Positions 30,301-38,547 of a DNA stretch of 64,000 nt are shown here, in pieces (positions within the stretch are counted from its first letter, which is position 1; every line of letters begins with the position of its first letter). The notes under the pieces are model-generated. The model did not search any database and was not told the DNA's origin. It saw only the letters and a program-made list of their open reading frames with translations. Made by a program: the position numbers and the translations under genes. Origin of the DNA: Paramoeba atlantica. Taxonomy: Eukaryota; Discosea. The stretch lies in the NCBI GenBank assembly GCA_977017575.1, contig CDRNVI010000012.1, forward strand, positions 434,001 to 498,000, given 5' to 3'.

Positions 30301-31567
30301 GCTTAAGTTTAAGAGGAATAATGTATAGGTCTCTGCAGCTAAGCGGAGCGCGAAAAGGCTCCATCCTAGCAGTCTTTCCTTTGGTTTCAATTGCTTGTAA
30401 GCAAAGAGTCGAATTTGGGAAGAGTGTGAGGTAAGGCTCCTGCGCACCTTGCTGGGGCATTTCGTCCTGCACAAAATTGTTACTCCCCAACAAGGTATAT
30501 CCGTTTGAGACAATGGACACACCTGGGCGCAGGTCTAAGTTATCAGAGCCAAGTAAGAGAGTGCCTTCGACACTAAAGACACTCCGAAAAATGGAATTCG
30601 GCGAAAGAAAGAAATCCTCAGGATACAGTGCATGAAAACTACCACCTAAGATTGTTAATGAACTTTCTGTACCAAATCGAACACGTCCTTGTGCTTTAAT
30701 GACACCGCTGAGCAACAGTACATCAGTGGGTCCATCAAACGAGGTTTCCTGTAAAATTAAAGAGTCTGTAGCGAACACTACTCGACTGTTTGCAGTGCTT
30801 TCAGCTACCACGCATAATGACCTCGTATGAATATTATCGGTCCCAATAAGTGTGCTGTTCCACAGTTGTATATTGCCTGTGACAAAGCCTGAAATTGTTA
30901 GCTCAGCATCGCTGTTGACCCTAATAAGAGCGCCTGACTGAGACGTAACAGAGGTAAATGTTGCTTTTGTAGCGCTTGCTAACTCAATTTTGCCGGAGTT
31001 GTCTATAGGAACGTCGCAGTACATGCGGGACTGGGAAAGGAACTGGTTAGTCATACTAAAACTTTTGGCATGCATCTCAATGTATAGGGTCCCAAAGTTC
31101 TCCACACGTGCCTTGTCTGAAGCTCTAAGCAAGATATCATGCATGCTATTCGAAACAAGATAAAGGGAGCCGTAATTTACGATCCGAGCATTTGACCCCA
31201 TTGCAAAATTGGATGCATGAATAACTAAACTCCCATGATTCTCAAGCGTACAGTCCAAGAAGCATTTCCCAGTGCCACTTCCTGCGAAACCATTGTTACG
31301 AATATGTATTGTACCGTTGCCCTGAATCTCTCCTGACGGCCATTGAAAGGATTCTGTTTGAAGAACTTGCCCATCGAGGAACATTGAAGACTCCGTATCC
31401 AAAGTTTCATAGACAGTTGTGTTAGATAGCTTTCCATCATATTCTGCGACAGTCGGGGAACCGGAAGGTCCATAGTTTACCCTTGGTATTTGCCTCCAAA
31501 TGACATCTCCAACCACCCAACTTAACCAGAGTAGTACAACGTATCGTACTATCTGTTTCTGTTGCAT
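27380..31567 (-). CDS. Multipass membrane protein with C-terminal MAP3K-like kinase
   Basis: A 1395-residue frame. Residues 1-25 are a signal peptide or anchor (YVVLLWLSWVVGDVIW). Residues about 70-500 are a beta-rich region of repeated short strands (NHGSLVIHASN, NYGSLYLVSN, NFGTLYIE), resembling a parallel beta-helix, with several N-glycosylation sequons. About 640-925 holds several hydrophobic segments, for example FFLFAPLSAVLLLFATLLYA. The kinase spans about 1087-1343: IGKGNYGTVYVG, VAVKEI, VHRDIKGENIL, ADFGCSR, GSPYFMAPEV. GSPYFMAPEVI is typical of STE11/MAP3K enzymes. The layout suggests a surface sensor feeding a MAP kinase cascade; that role is inferred. The kinase part lies in a GC island flipping skew near 28150. 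Confidence 0.85.
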   Translation of the reverse strand: MQQKQIVRYVVLLWLSWVVGDVIWRQIPRVNYGPSGSPTVAEYDGKLSNTTVYETLDTESSMFLDGQVLQTESFQWPSGEIQGNGTIHIRNNGFAGSGTGKCFLDCTLENHGSLVIHASNFAMGSNARIVNYGSLYLVSNSMHDILLRASDKARVENFGTLYIEMHAKSFSMTNQFLSQSRMYCDVPIDNSGKIELASATKATFTSVTSQSGALIRVNSDAELTISGFVTGNIQLWNSTLIGTDNIHTRSLCVVAESTANSRVVFATDSLILQETSFDGPTDVLLLSGVIKAQGRVRFGTESSLTILGGSFHALYPEDFFLSPNSIFRSVFSVEGTLLLGSDNLDLRPGVSIVSNGYTLLGSNNFVQDEMPQQGAQEPYLTLFPNSTLCLQAIETKGKTARMEPFRAPLSCRDLYIIPLKLKRASRNDLSGCIFYTNKFNNFSSTMERDNIKFAGMCDMYLRGDMVSECQDLSTYLSMATKGYNDKGAAPSTVSHSEMRESIDQAHNNFAEETIDALRAIYQSIGGYYTLYHSGAILLDNSWPIFSHEASPSYVPRISLPYPIEQTPHPDEKVGSMHIPQKSDYDALSDEMRRYLYLEGRVPEKTASNLLTNRKQAVPLLRGRIANTSVTQYSYAGEDIYAFFLFAPLSAVLLLFATLLYASGSIESLVKELRVAPPLDLHLSYYEFNYLAQNYWNISAILLEILILCTKPHYLLSGISLFREVYVVSYLEKFVGLAIVAWIVLWLAMFWDNSIFGDKQFIFDSFLSAGHSVLSWITNSLYYPLVCLLMSRAVEKPESLHRFATFLAFTWIVPNISHNTQFPMAHPPYQRDSDLRHKRGFVTLRSCVLILRSTTLHFLVWRGMNTRFYKLYWDIVLFLLHYWARPCAFKNVNKIQGGLYLCVTFVSFFDCVQDSVQDRSLFIFTIAQNLAVKLLLSAIFSFLASHFCTLVSEDDDTELEIDPTDLETNTRWKQALFNTEEALLEHKTRIHKAPLSEKRELLDQWRDLKTEHTTILNAYHAFLERYLVLFYLSKGPRRRRTLPKRLSLPSPPPTPLPLPLLDPSPPPLTGRLAIASHELEKAFRRGPVIGKGNYGTVYVGLLRYRGTPRLVAVKEIALSSGELRATEHEALKAELAMLQTLSHPHVIRYYGSVVTAHTMALFMEYASGGNLTALCRRFHGLGHALIAHYTREMLQGLAYLHGHNIVHRDIKGENILIDSEGHVRLADFGCSRILSATVNPTGCVGSPYFMAPEVIKHGPYGTKADIWSVGCTVVEMLNGGDVPWSENFENIYSALLFISTHEGLPTNVPETIDPECRDFLEHCFRHDPEERWSATGLMGHPWLRNRTRGQAEDGPSSPLPAQVESSVVSWETGSHAGESLQSEWVASPANAVMRHP

Positions 31568-31892
31568 CGAAACTGATGGAATGCGTCGAAGGCTTCAAAC
31601 ATACTCTATTTTCCCTCAGTGACCTCAGCAGTGTCAACCAGTTGCATGTGAAAACATACGGACATATCCTACCTAAAAGTGACTTGCTTGTAAACACTAA
31701 AAATTCAGGACAACTAACAGCAAATGTATTCAAATATGCAAATACACGCAGATTTACGTGATATAATGTGGAATTAAAGTTTAGTTCAATTTCAATATTT
31801 CTTAATAAATTGGGAATATATTTCAAAACTTCTCGGGTATCCTTTCGCTTTCCTCAAGTGCTTCGCCTGATTCTTTTGAAGGCACTCACTCG

Positions 31893-32279
31893 CTAATTTT
31901 CTTTCTTTGCAAGATTGCTTCTCACACGACGCACACGGCGCAATTCATGGCGTTCGAAATCGGTTGACTCTCGCTTAGCTTGAGCAACGCCAAGTTTGCG
32001 GCTGATAGGCCCGGAGGAGTATTTCGTATTCAGATCATCCTTTTTAAATGCAGCGCGAACGGCTTTGCTGCTTGCACCACGAGTAATGTCCGTTTTCAAA
32101 TCAGTCAATTTTAGGGATTTAAGATTGATCATTACACGAGGGATACGACATTCCGGATTCTGAACAAGGACGTGATTCTGGTCAATAACGTTTACGATCA
32201 ATGCAGCTTTGTTCTTAAAGGCACCGCGCGTGATTTGCACCAGACGACCAACCTCAACGAACTTCTCTGAACTACGCAT
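31893..32279 (-). CDS. RPL14: 60S ribosomal protein eL14
   Basis: From the ATG at 32279 the product is 128 residues, the usual size for eL14. It opens with FVEVGRLVQITRGAFKNK, the KOW-type core of the family, followed by LIVNVIDQNHVLVQNP and INLKSLKLTDLKTDI, both diagnostic. The C-terminal helix is basic. The frame stays open upstream to 32372, but those 31 residues are AT-rich and hydrophobic and do not belong to the family. The bases just before the ATG read TATTTTATAGA, preceded by a T-rich run, so a 5' leader intron or a trans-splice acceptor there is possible. Confidence 0.93.
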   Translation of the reverse strand: MRSSEKFVEVGRLVQITRGAFKNKAALIVNVIDQNHVLVQNPECRIPRVMINLKSLKLTDLKTDITRGASSKAVRAAFKKDDLNTKYSSGPISRKLGVAQAKRESTDFERHELRRVRRVRSNLAKKEN

Positions 32280-32451
32280 TCTATAAAATACAAAAAAGAT
32301 AAGCCAGGGAAAAATATCTATTCTATATTTCGTCAAAATAGAACTTACTATACTACACACAAGTGTAAACATACCTGTAAAAAAGTATCATACGGAACGA
32401 AGGAAAAAATAATATCAATCATGAATTCGTGTTGGATTACTTTCCGGAGTC

Positions 32452-34659
32452 TCATCTCTTTTTAGATTTCCGCCTTCGCTTTTTTCCTTGCATGGTACAA
32501 GGCGTCGTATCGATGTGATCCATGTCCTCCTCACTAAGGCAAGCACCTGGGCTTCGCTCTGCACAAAGAGATAAATTTTGACTTCCTCGAAGCAAACGAA
32601 GCTTCTTTCTTTCACGATGCGAGGGTGCATCAACAAAAACATCCTCTCCTGTACGACGTCGGTATTCCTCCTCCGTGATCTTTTTCCCCTTTAATTTACG
32701 TAACAAGGCTCCCTCGTGAAAGATCTCGCTTACTTCAATTTGCTTCCAGATCTGCTTCTTTTTATGTTTGGATAAGTCGGTAGATTTCTTTAAAACTTCA
32801 CGACGCTCGTTTCGTTCGCTTCTTTTAATATCCAGCTTCTTCTTTCGCGCCTCAAGTTTCTGTATTCTCTTTTCTTCCTCCACGGGGTCTGCACACGACA
32901 CACCGTGGATATCAATTCCTGAAAATTCATCCGGTAAGCCGATTTGGATTCGAGACATCATTCGTGTCTCGCTAAGATTTGGGACCTGAAAAAGGCCATA
33001 ACCATTCGTGAGATCGGCAATGTTAAGACTTTCAAAACGGAAGATGTACCGACAATGGTGCTCCTTGTAGCCACGCACGAAACACGCAAACGCACGGGTC
33101 GCAAGATTCATAATCGTACGATCCGAGAGGTACGCTCTTCGAATGATGTTCACCGTCTCCACATTATAACAACTTGAGGAAACCGTTGGGGAACTGCCCT
33201 GTTCTGTACTCTTTTTTCTTGCACGATTTCGATCACCCTTCTTCATTACCGCTGACCCTAACAGAAATCTCGGATCCGGTTTAGTCTCATTCTCGGTTTC
33301 CACACCTTTAAGAATCTCCATCGCGTCCAAGGTAATCCCCTGCAGCTGTAAATACGGAAGATATTCCAATTCTGTGGGATCAAGAAAAGTAATGGACTGT
33401 CCTGCCCTTCCCATTCGTGCGGTTCGCCCGATGCGATGCACAAACGAGCGAGGATTCGTCGGGGCATCCAACTGCACCACCGCATCCACAAACGGGATAT
33501 CTAACCCTCGAGCAGCCACATCGGTGCAGATCAGTACCCCCTGGGACGCGTTCATGAACCCCTCCCGTGCTTTTACCCGTTTCGAGGTCGGCAGCTGGCC
33601 ATGCAGCGCAAACAGCGTAGCGTCGGGGAGAAGCACATGGAGCGCCGCAAACAACCAATCCACACTGGCACAGGTTAACACATAGATTAAAATTTTATGG
33701 GTCTGGTATCGAGCATGAGAGTCATCTGATGATGATGAAGAGCAGGAAGAACACACAGAAGAGCTCATCCTATCGTCTTCTGTCTTCTCCATCAGCTTCT
33801 TGTTTTTATTACTCAGAAAACACACAACCGCCTCGAGTCTTCGATGGTAGCGCATTACACTGTAGTGGAGTTTTAACTGTGGGGGGAGTTGGGAACACAG
33901 CGTGCCATGAGGAGGGGAGGGGGCCGTAGCGCTTGTTGTGTCCCGCACGTCAATGGTCAGAGGACGTCGTAGCCCACAGCGCGAGAGCTCAGTGAGTTCT
34001 TTGGATTGGGTGGCACTAAACAGCGCCGTTTGTCGTTGACTGGGGAGTCGCTTTAAAATAATGTTTAGGTGGGTTTGAAATCCAAGCGCGAGAAGCTGGT
34101 CGGCTTCGTCCAGAACACAAAGGGAGAGGTTTTGTACGTGAAGGGTGGGGGAGGAGGAGGTGCAGAGAACCTCAAAGAGTCGTCCTGGCGTGGCGATGAG
34201 AATGTGGCAGCCAAACTTTTGGTAGTGCTGCAAGTCATGCGTGAGGTCGTACCCTCCCATCATGCGCATGGTTCGAACGTCGCTTCCCAGAGCTTCGTTG
34301 ATCCAATTGCGATAGGTGTGAAACACTTCCACGATTTGAAGACCAAGTTCCCGCGTAGGGATAATGACAATAGAATGAATATCATGCGTCGAGTTGTGTG
34401 TTTGTTGTTTTTTCATGAGAGACTCAAAAATAGGGACGGCGTACGCCAGTGTTTTCCCACTACCTGTCATTGCCTGGACAACAACATCCATTCCGCGAAT
34501 CATTTGCGGTATAGTACACGCTTGTACAGGGGCCATTTCGGCAAATTGTAGTTTTTCGGTGAGAAATGTTTCAGAAGCCCGCGAAAGGGAGAGTTCAGAC
34601 CAAGGACCGGCCATTTCCTGAAGAACGGCGCCAGAAAAAGCCACATGTTCGTCATGCAT
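32452..34659 (-). CDS. SPB4: DEAD-box RNA helicase SPB4/DDX55
   Basis: A 735-residue DEAD-box helicase. Motifs in order: PVQACTIP (Q motif), AMTGSGKTLAYA (I), PTRELG (Ia), TPGRL (Ib), VLDEADQLL (II), FSATQS (III), LICTDVAARGLDIPFVD (V), HRIGRTARMGR (VI). After the helicase core comes the family's C-terminal part: AYLSDRTIMNLATRAFACFVRGYKEH, then NLSETRM near the tail and a long basic helix. SPB4 is needed for maturation of 27S pre-rRNA in the large ribosomal subunit. MAGPWSEL at 34614 is an alternative start that removes 15 residues. It sits beside eL14, a large-subunit protein, which may be chance. Confidence 0.93.
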   Translation of the reverse strand: MHDEHVAFSGAVLQEMAGPWSELSLSRASETFLTEKLQFAEMAPVQACTIPQMIRGMDVVVQAMTGSGKTLAYAVPIFESLMKKQQTHNSTHDIHSIVIIPTRELGLQIVEVFHTYRNWINEALGSDVRTMRMMGGYDLTHDLQHYQKFGCHILIATPGRLFEVLCTSSSPTLHVQNLSLCVLDEADQLLALGFQTHLNIILKRLPSQRQTALFSATQSKELTELSRCGLRRPLTIDVRDTTSATAPSPPHGTLCSQLPPQLKLHYSVMRYHRRLEAVVCFLSNKNKKLMEKTEDDRMSSSVCSSCSSSSSDDSHARYQTHKILIYVLTCASVDWLFAALHVLLPDATLFALHGQLPTSKRVKAREGFMNASQGVLICTDVAARGLDIPFVDAVVQLDAPTNPRSFVHRIGRTARMGRAGQSITFLDPTELEYLPYLQLQGITLDAMEILKGVETENETKPDPRFLLGSAVMKKGDRNRARKKSTEQGSSPTVSSSCYNVETVNIIRRAYLSDRTIMNLATRAFACFVRGYKEHHCRYIFRFESLNIADLTNGYGLFQVPNLSETRMMSRIQIGLPDEFSGIDIHGVSCADPVEEEKRIQKLEARKKKLDIKRSERNERREVLKKSTDLSKHKKKQIWKQIEVSEIFHEGALLRKLKGKKITEEEYRRRTGEDVFVDAPSHRERKKLRLLRGSQNLSLCAERSPGACLSEEDMDHIDTTPCTMQGKKRRRKSKKR

Positions 34660-35388
34660 CGTTACAGGTATCGCAAAAACCTCGTGCTTTTAAGCCAAGA
34701 CTGGAACAGAATCGAAAAACGACATAAAGACAAGAGTAATTCCTTTTACAAGTAGTAAATAAAACGTGGATTATACCTAAATGTAACTAAATTACAGAAT
34801 ACGTCTTAGAGTAATTTTCTATTTTTAGCGTTTTTCTATGTGAACGCAAAGCCAGAACCTGATTCTTCGAACCACACACGTAAACGTCGTAAAAATGGAA
34901 ACACTATGCTTAATGGAATAATATTACTTAGAAGAAAGGAATACATTTTTTTACAATACAATCTATTTGAACCTTCAAAAATGGTTCCTACAGTATACCT
35001 TTGTGCCGCCATCACTATTAAAAAACGGACATCTGAACTACCGTCACTGCCCAACACATATCCTAGAACAGATAGGTCATCTTAAATCTGGAAGAGATAA
35101 GAAGGAAGAAGGGAAATAGTTAACGCTGATGACCTCGAAGTTTGAGGCGACTTCGAAATCAGCTCCAAGTGTTACAAGAAGTGCCCCATTTTCAGTCGCA
35201 GATGAGCTGGTCGGACCCAATGGAAATGACCTGAACCGACTAAGCACACAAAATAAAGAAGCTCTACAGATAGTGGCGCGATCCGCTGACTCTCCTGCGT
35301 CTTACGACATTTCAATTCACGACCTGTCTCAAGAGAACGTCTTACAACCCAAACACCAGAAGCATGAGCACTATTGTTCGGATAATTT

Positions 35389-36617
35389 GGTGAAATTCAA
35401 GCAAAATTCGCCCTTTCTGAAAAAAAAGGAAGGTCGTCCCCACTAAAAATAATTGTATCTTTTTTGTATCGTATCATGTATTTCCAGTTTTTCCTTTATT
35501 TTTCAGATTCATTTTTCAGACTCCTCAAATCCAACACATGCCCTGTAAAGGATGCAACGGTTTCGCTTGCCGAGGAAATCTCACTTTGAGCAAAGTTTCT
35601 GTGTGGAGCGAATCGAAATGCAGGGAGTGGTTAAGAACCCATAAGTTGGTGGCTCAGAAGGTTGCATGTTATAAAAGACATAAGGCGCCCTGTACTACGC
35701 ACGTCACTGACGGGAAATGGAGGTGTACTAAAAAATGCAAAGGAATGTACGCCACCTTAGGACCTCTCGTACCTGGAAGGGCACAAAGAAGTGCAAAGCA
35801 AACATTAAAGTACATAATTTTATACGCTCGTGGTGGACGACATGCGGATTCGGCAGCGGAGACAGAACTTAGTCAGCAGACCATTGTGTCTCTAAGGCAA
35901 TGGATGGATGGCATGATGGCCACAGCTCATGTTCGCCGACGTATCAGGAATCGCGGCAGCGTTGCTTCAATGCAATGCGATGAGACATTTTTTTCTGTAC
36001 GGAAACGTCACCGAGGTTCTCATGGTGCAAGACGGATGCGAGATGATGGTACAGAAGTTGCACAGACAATTGTGACTACTCGAGCGAACAAATTATCTGA
36101 AATGTTCATGGAAGTTGTACCTGATCGTAAGGCGAGCACGTTACTTCCTCGAATTGAAGATCTGGCGAGCCGGGGGAGGATACGAATTTGGACCGACGGG
36201 GCGCGTCACAATATCCGCCTTGGTGGACGCTATAAGTGGAATAGCGTGAACCACCGCCGAGAATGGATAACAGAAGAGGGTGTCCACACGAATACTGTGG
36301 AGTGCGCGAATTCGGTGGCGAAGAAGAGACTTAATCGAGAAGGAAACGTAATAGGAAGGAAAAAGAATAAACGGGCAGATCGTGTGCAAGCCAATGCTGA
36401 AAAATGCAACGGCAGCCTACGGTACAATGGCGGCGATGTAATGCTGCGCATCCTACAGAATCTACAAGATCATTTTCATTGTATTCATTTGTAAGTCTTG
36501 TCCAAGTATTTAAGTCGAAAACTAGAAGCGAAAAGTGTTGATTTCATGGCACAAAATTTTTGAAAACCGGAAAAAAAACTTTTTTTAAAAAAAGGCGAAT
36601 TTTGCTTTAATTTAACC
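35389..36617 (+). mobile_element. Merlin DNA transposon, apparently intact
   Basis: The ends are inverted repeats of about 24 bp: left begins GGTGAAATTCAAGC, right (reversed) GGTTAAATTAAAGC, both continuing AAAATTCGCC. The element is 1229 bp. Both sides are flanked by the identical 8-bp sequence GATAATTT (35381-35388 and 36618-36625), the duplication length known for Merlin. The single frame inside encodes a full-looking transposase. The exact target duplication and unbroken frame indicate a young insertion. Confidence 0.93.
35538..36494 (+). CDS. Merlin (IS1016/IS1595 superfamily) transposase
   Basis: A 318-residue transposase. A Cys-rich N terminus (CKGCNGFACRG, then WRCTKKCKGM at about 61-70) is a zinc ribbon for DNA binding. 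The catalytic triad is visible as QCDETFF (Asp148), IWTDGARHN (Asp220) and HTNTVECANS (Glu255), with the 34-residue final spacing of the superfamily. A helix-turn-helix-like segment lies between the ribbon and the first Asp (TELSQQTIVSLRQWMDG). The enzyme would cut and rejoin element ends in cut-and-paste transposition. The frame has no break and reads opposite to the host genes. Confidence 0.93.
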   Translation: MPCKGCNGFACRGNLTLSKVSVWSESKCREWLRTHKLVAQKVACYKRHKAPCTTHVTDGKWRCTKKCKGMYATLGPLVPGRAQRSAKQTLKYIILYARGGRHADSAAETELSQQTIVSLRQWMDGMMATAHVRRRIRNRGSVASMQCDETFFSVRKRHRGSHGARRMRDDGTEVAQTIVTTRANKLSEMFMEVVPDRKASTLLPRIEDLASRGRIRIWTDGARHNIRLGGRYKWNSVNHRREWITEEGVHTNTVECANSVAKKRLNREGNVIGRKKNKRADRVQANAEKCNGSLRYNGGDVMLRILQNLQDHFHCIHL

Positions 36618-36713
36618 GATAATTTGCGACGCCAGCTCATCCAATGCATAGAGCACGAAGTGTGCAAGCTATCCGGAAATTCTGCAGACCCGACCGCTGT
36701 GCAAAATTTTTAA

Positions 36714-37073
36714 GACGGTGCAAGAAAATTAAAACAAATCTTTTTCCAATTTTTATGGATAGCGTTTTTTTTCTTGTGCGGTTTGCCAAAAAAAGAACCT
36801 ATAAAGGGAGGGAGGGATCGACGCTATTATGAACAGGGGGGTACAGTATACATGTATATAAAATATACATGTTTATAATATATTCAAAATACCTATTAAT
36901 AATAGGTAGTATATTCGAAATACCTATTATTTCGATCAATAATTGAGATTATGAAACATCATCTGCTGATAAAGTAAAAACCACTAACGGAAAGTCGTTC
37001 GTCATGCGAATTTACATTCCGACCTCAATCTATCTCGTTACGGAAGGAAGCAATAATTGTAAAAGATACTACA
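36714..37073. other. Intergenic region with AT-rich palindromes
   Basis: Contains CAGGGGGGTACAG at about 36833, like the GGGGGGTACAG at about 40851, then ATACATGTATAT and AATACCTATT repeats at 36850-36925 that pair with themselves. Probably the remnant of a MITE. No gene is seen. Confidence 0.45.
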
Positions 37074-38120
37074 TTAATGTTTTTGCCTACGCAAGGGATT
37101 GACAGGTTTTGAAGCGCTGGGTATTGAATCGGATTTTTCACTGGGTTTCGTGTGAAAGAGCATAATTCCCTTGTCCTTCATTGCGGAGTTTAATAAAGCG
37201 TCCTGTAGGGCTTGCGAGGTGAATCCAACATCGGATAATGCCTGAGAAATGTATTGTAAGTGGGAGGGTAGCAGTCTACGCTTCTTGTGCAGACGCAATG
37301 TTTGTCGGTGTAGTTCGGAGGCCAGTGGTCTGTCCCGAAGCGCAGTAGTGCGCAGAGCCATTGCCACATTCAGCAAAACATGGCTCTTTCGTGGTTTGCT
37401 ACGTTGAAATTGGGTCGTTATTTTGCGAAAAATATGGCGGATAACATGGGGGTCGATCGAATGAGATTCATAGGACACAACGCAGCGTAAACTGCTAGCA
37501 AGTTCAAACAAGCTCATACGTGAAAACACCTGTAAAAAGCGGCGCTGCGCACGACACACAACTTGTGGGTCTGCGATACCCATCTTATGTAAAAATCTAA
37601 GGGCGAGAAAGATACCTCGCGAGTCAAAAGTATGTAGTTGTACTCTTAGAAGTTGAAAAAGGCGAACCAAGAGATCTCTGTCCGCTAGGTCATATCGGGT
37701 GCAAACCTCACAAAATTCTGTTGTCGTATAGGAATCTATATCATTCGATGTTAGAACTTGATTGCGAAACGCATCATAATATTTTTTTAGTCGATTGTTC
37801 TGTGCTCTTTCGTACTTGTATCGCATTCCTTGCTTTCTTGTATGCAGCAGTTTTTCGACTAATTCTTTAAGCGTTAATTCGGACTCCACACTCTCTTTGG
37901 GATTGGGAGACGGAGCTTTCCCCAATGATTCAATTGTGGGCGGATCTGCAGAACTCCCAGAATTCTGAGGAATAGTTGCTACAGTTGAAGATGGTTCCTT
38001 ATCTGGCGAAGATTCAAGGATCGAAGTCACGGCAGTACGAAAACACGTAACCCAAAGCGCGTTGCGAAGGAGTTGAACACCTGTGTGATTCAAGTAGACA
38101 GTAGAACAATTTTTGAGCAT
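37074..38120 (-). CDS. Helical-repeat protein, probably mitochondrial RNA-related
   Basis: A 348-residue frame. The N terminus lacks acidic residues for 40 positions (MLKNCSTVYLNHTGVQLLRNALW), as in a mitochondrial presequence. After a disordered Ser/Pro linker, residues about 110-310 form paired helices of about 37 residues (DRDLLVRLFQLLRV, SRGIFLALRFLHKMGI, SLFELASSLRCVVSY, KSHVLLNVAMALRTTAL). This pattern is like the octotricopeptide or FAST-type repeats of organellar RNA-binding proteins. No catalytic motif is visible. Function inferred only from the fold pattern. Confidence 0.6.
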   Translation of the reverse strand: MLKNCSTVYLNHTGVQLLRNALWVTCFRTAVTSILESSPDKEPSSTVATIPQNSGSSADPPTIESLGKAPSPNPKESVESELTLKELVEKLLHTRKQGMRYKYERAQNNRLKKYYDAFRNQVLTSNDIDSYTTTEFCEVCTRYDLADRDLLVRLFQLLRVQLHTFDSRGIFLALRFLHKMGIADPQVVCRAQRRFLQVFSRMSLFELASSLRCVVSYESHSIDPHVIRHIFRKITTQFQRSKPRKSHVLLNVAMALRTTALRDRPLASELHRQTLRLHKKRRLLPSHLQYISQALSDVGFTSQALQDALLNSAMKDKGIMLFHTKPSEKSDSIPSASKPVNPLRRQKH

Positions 38121-38547
38121 ATGAAAAAGATCAGATTGGAAATAATGCCTTAATAAGGTCGAAAAATTGAATGGGGTAGGCTCTTAGTTACTCTAAATAA
38201 ACTTCTAAACTAAATCCGTATATTCATTGGTTTTGAACCCGAGTTCAAGTACATCCTGTTGATCGCAAAAACAAGCAATAAATCTATCTGTATTCTTTCA
38301 GTTTTATGAAAGGAACGGAAGAAACTTGTTGGTGTGTATTCATTACAGTAGCAAACCTCAAGATTACTTCCCCAGAAATTTTTATGACATTAGTCCTCAT
38401 AATACGCAAGAAACAATCACCTCGCATAAGTTACATTCCTGCACCAGAAAATATATATTATGTTTCAGACGCAAACGAAAAGAATTTCTGTCAATGTTAT
38501 TTATTTAGCCATATTAGACGGATTAAGTTTCAATACAGTCACCAGTA

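Larger units (their letters stand above)
35129..36713 (+). pseudogene. Small plus-strand frame interrupted by Merlin insertion
   Basis: An ATG at 35129 opens a frame that reaches the target site at 35381-35388. If the Merlin element and one copy of its 8-bp duplication are removed, the frame continues from 36626 to a TAA at 36711-36713, giving 115 codons with no stop. The predicted product is polar, Ser/Asn-rich, and ends in a charged helix (LRRQLIQCIEHEVCKL). I do not recognise it. It is the only candidate host frame on the plus strand in the window. It may be a gene disrupted on this haplotype, or a chance frame. Confidence 0.4.

Noticed and set aside
32280-32372. N-terminal extension of eL14
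   Set aside because: AT-rich, hydrophobic, foreign to the family; most likely leader.
35389-36617. The Merlin element as a normal spliced intron
   Set aside because: A GT lies next to the left end, but the right end has no AG at the matching point, so precise splicing restoring the frame is unlikely.
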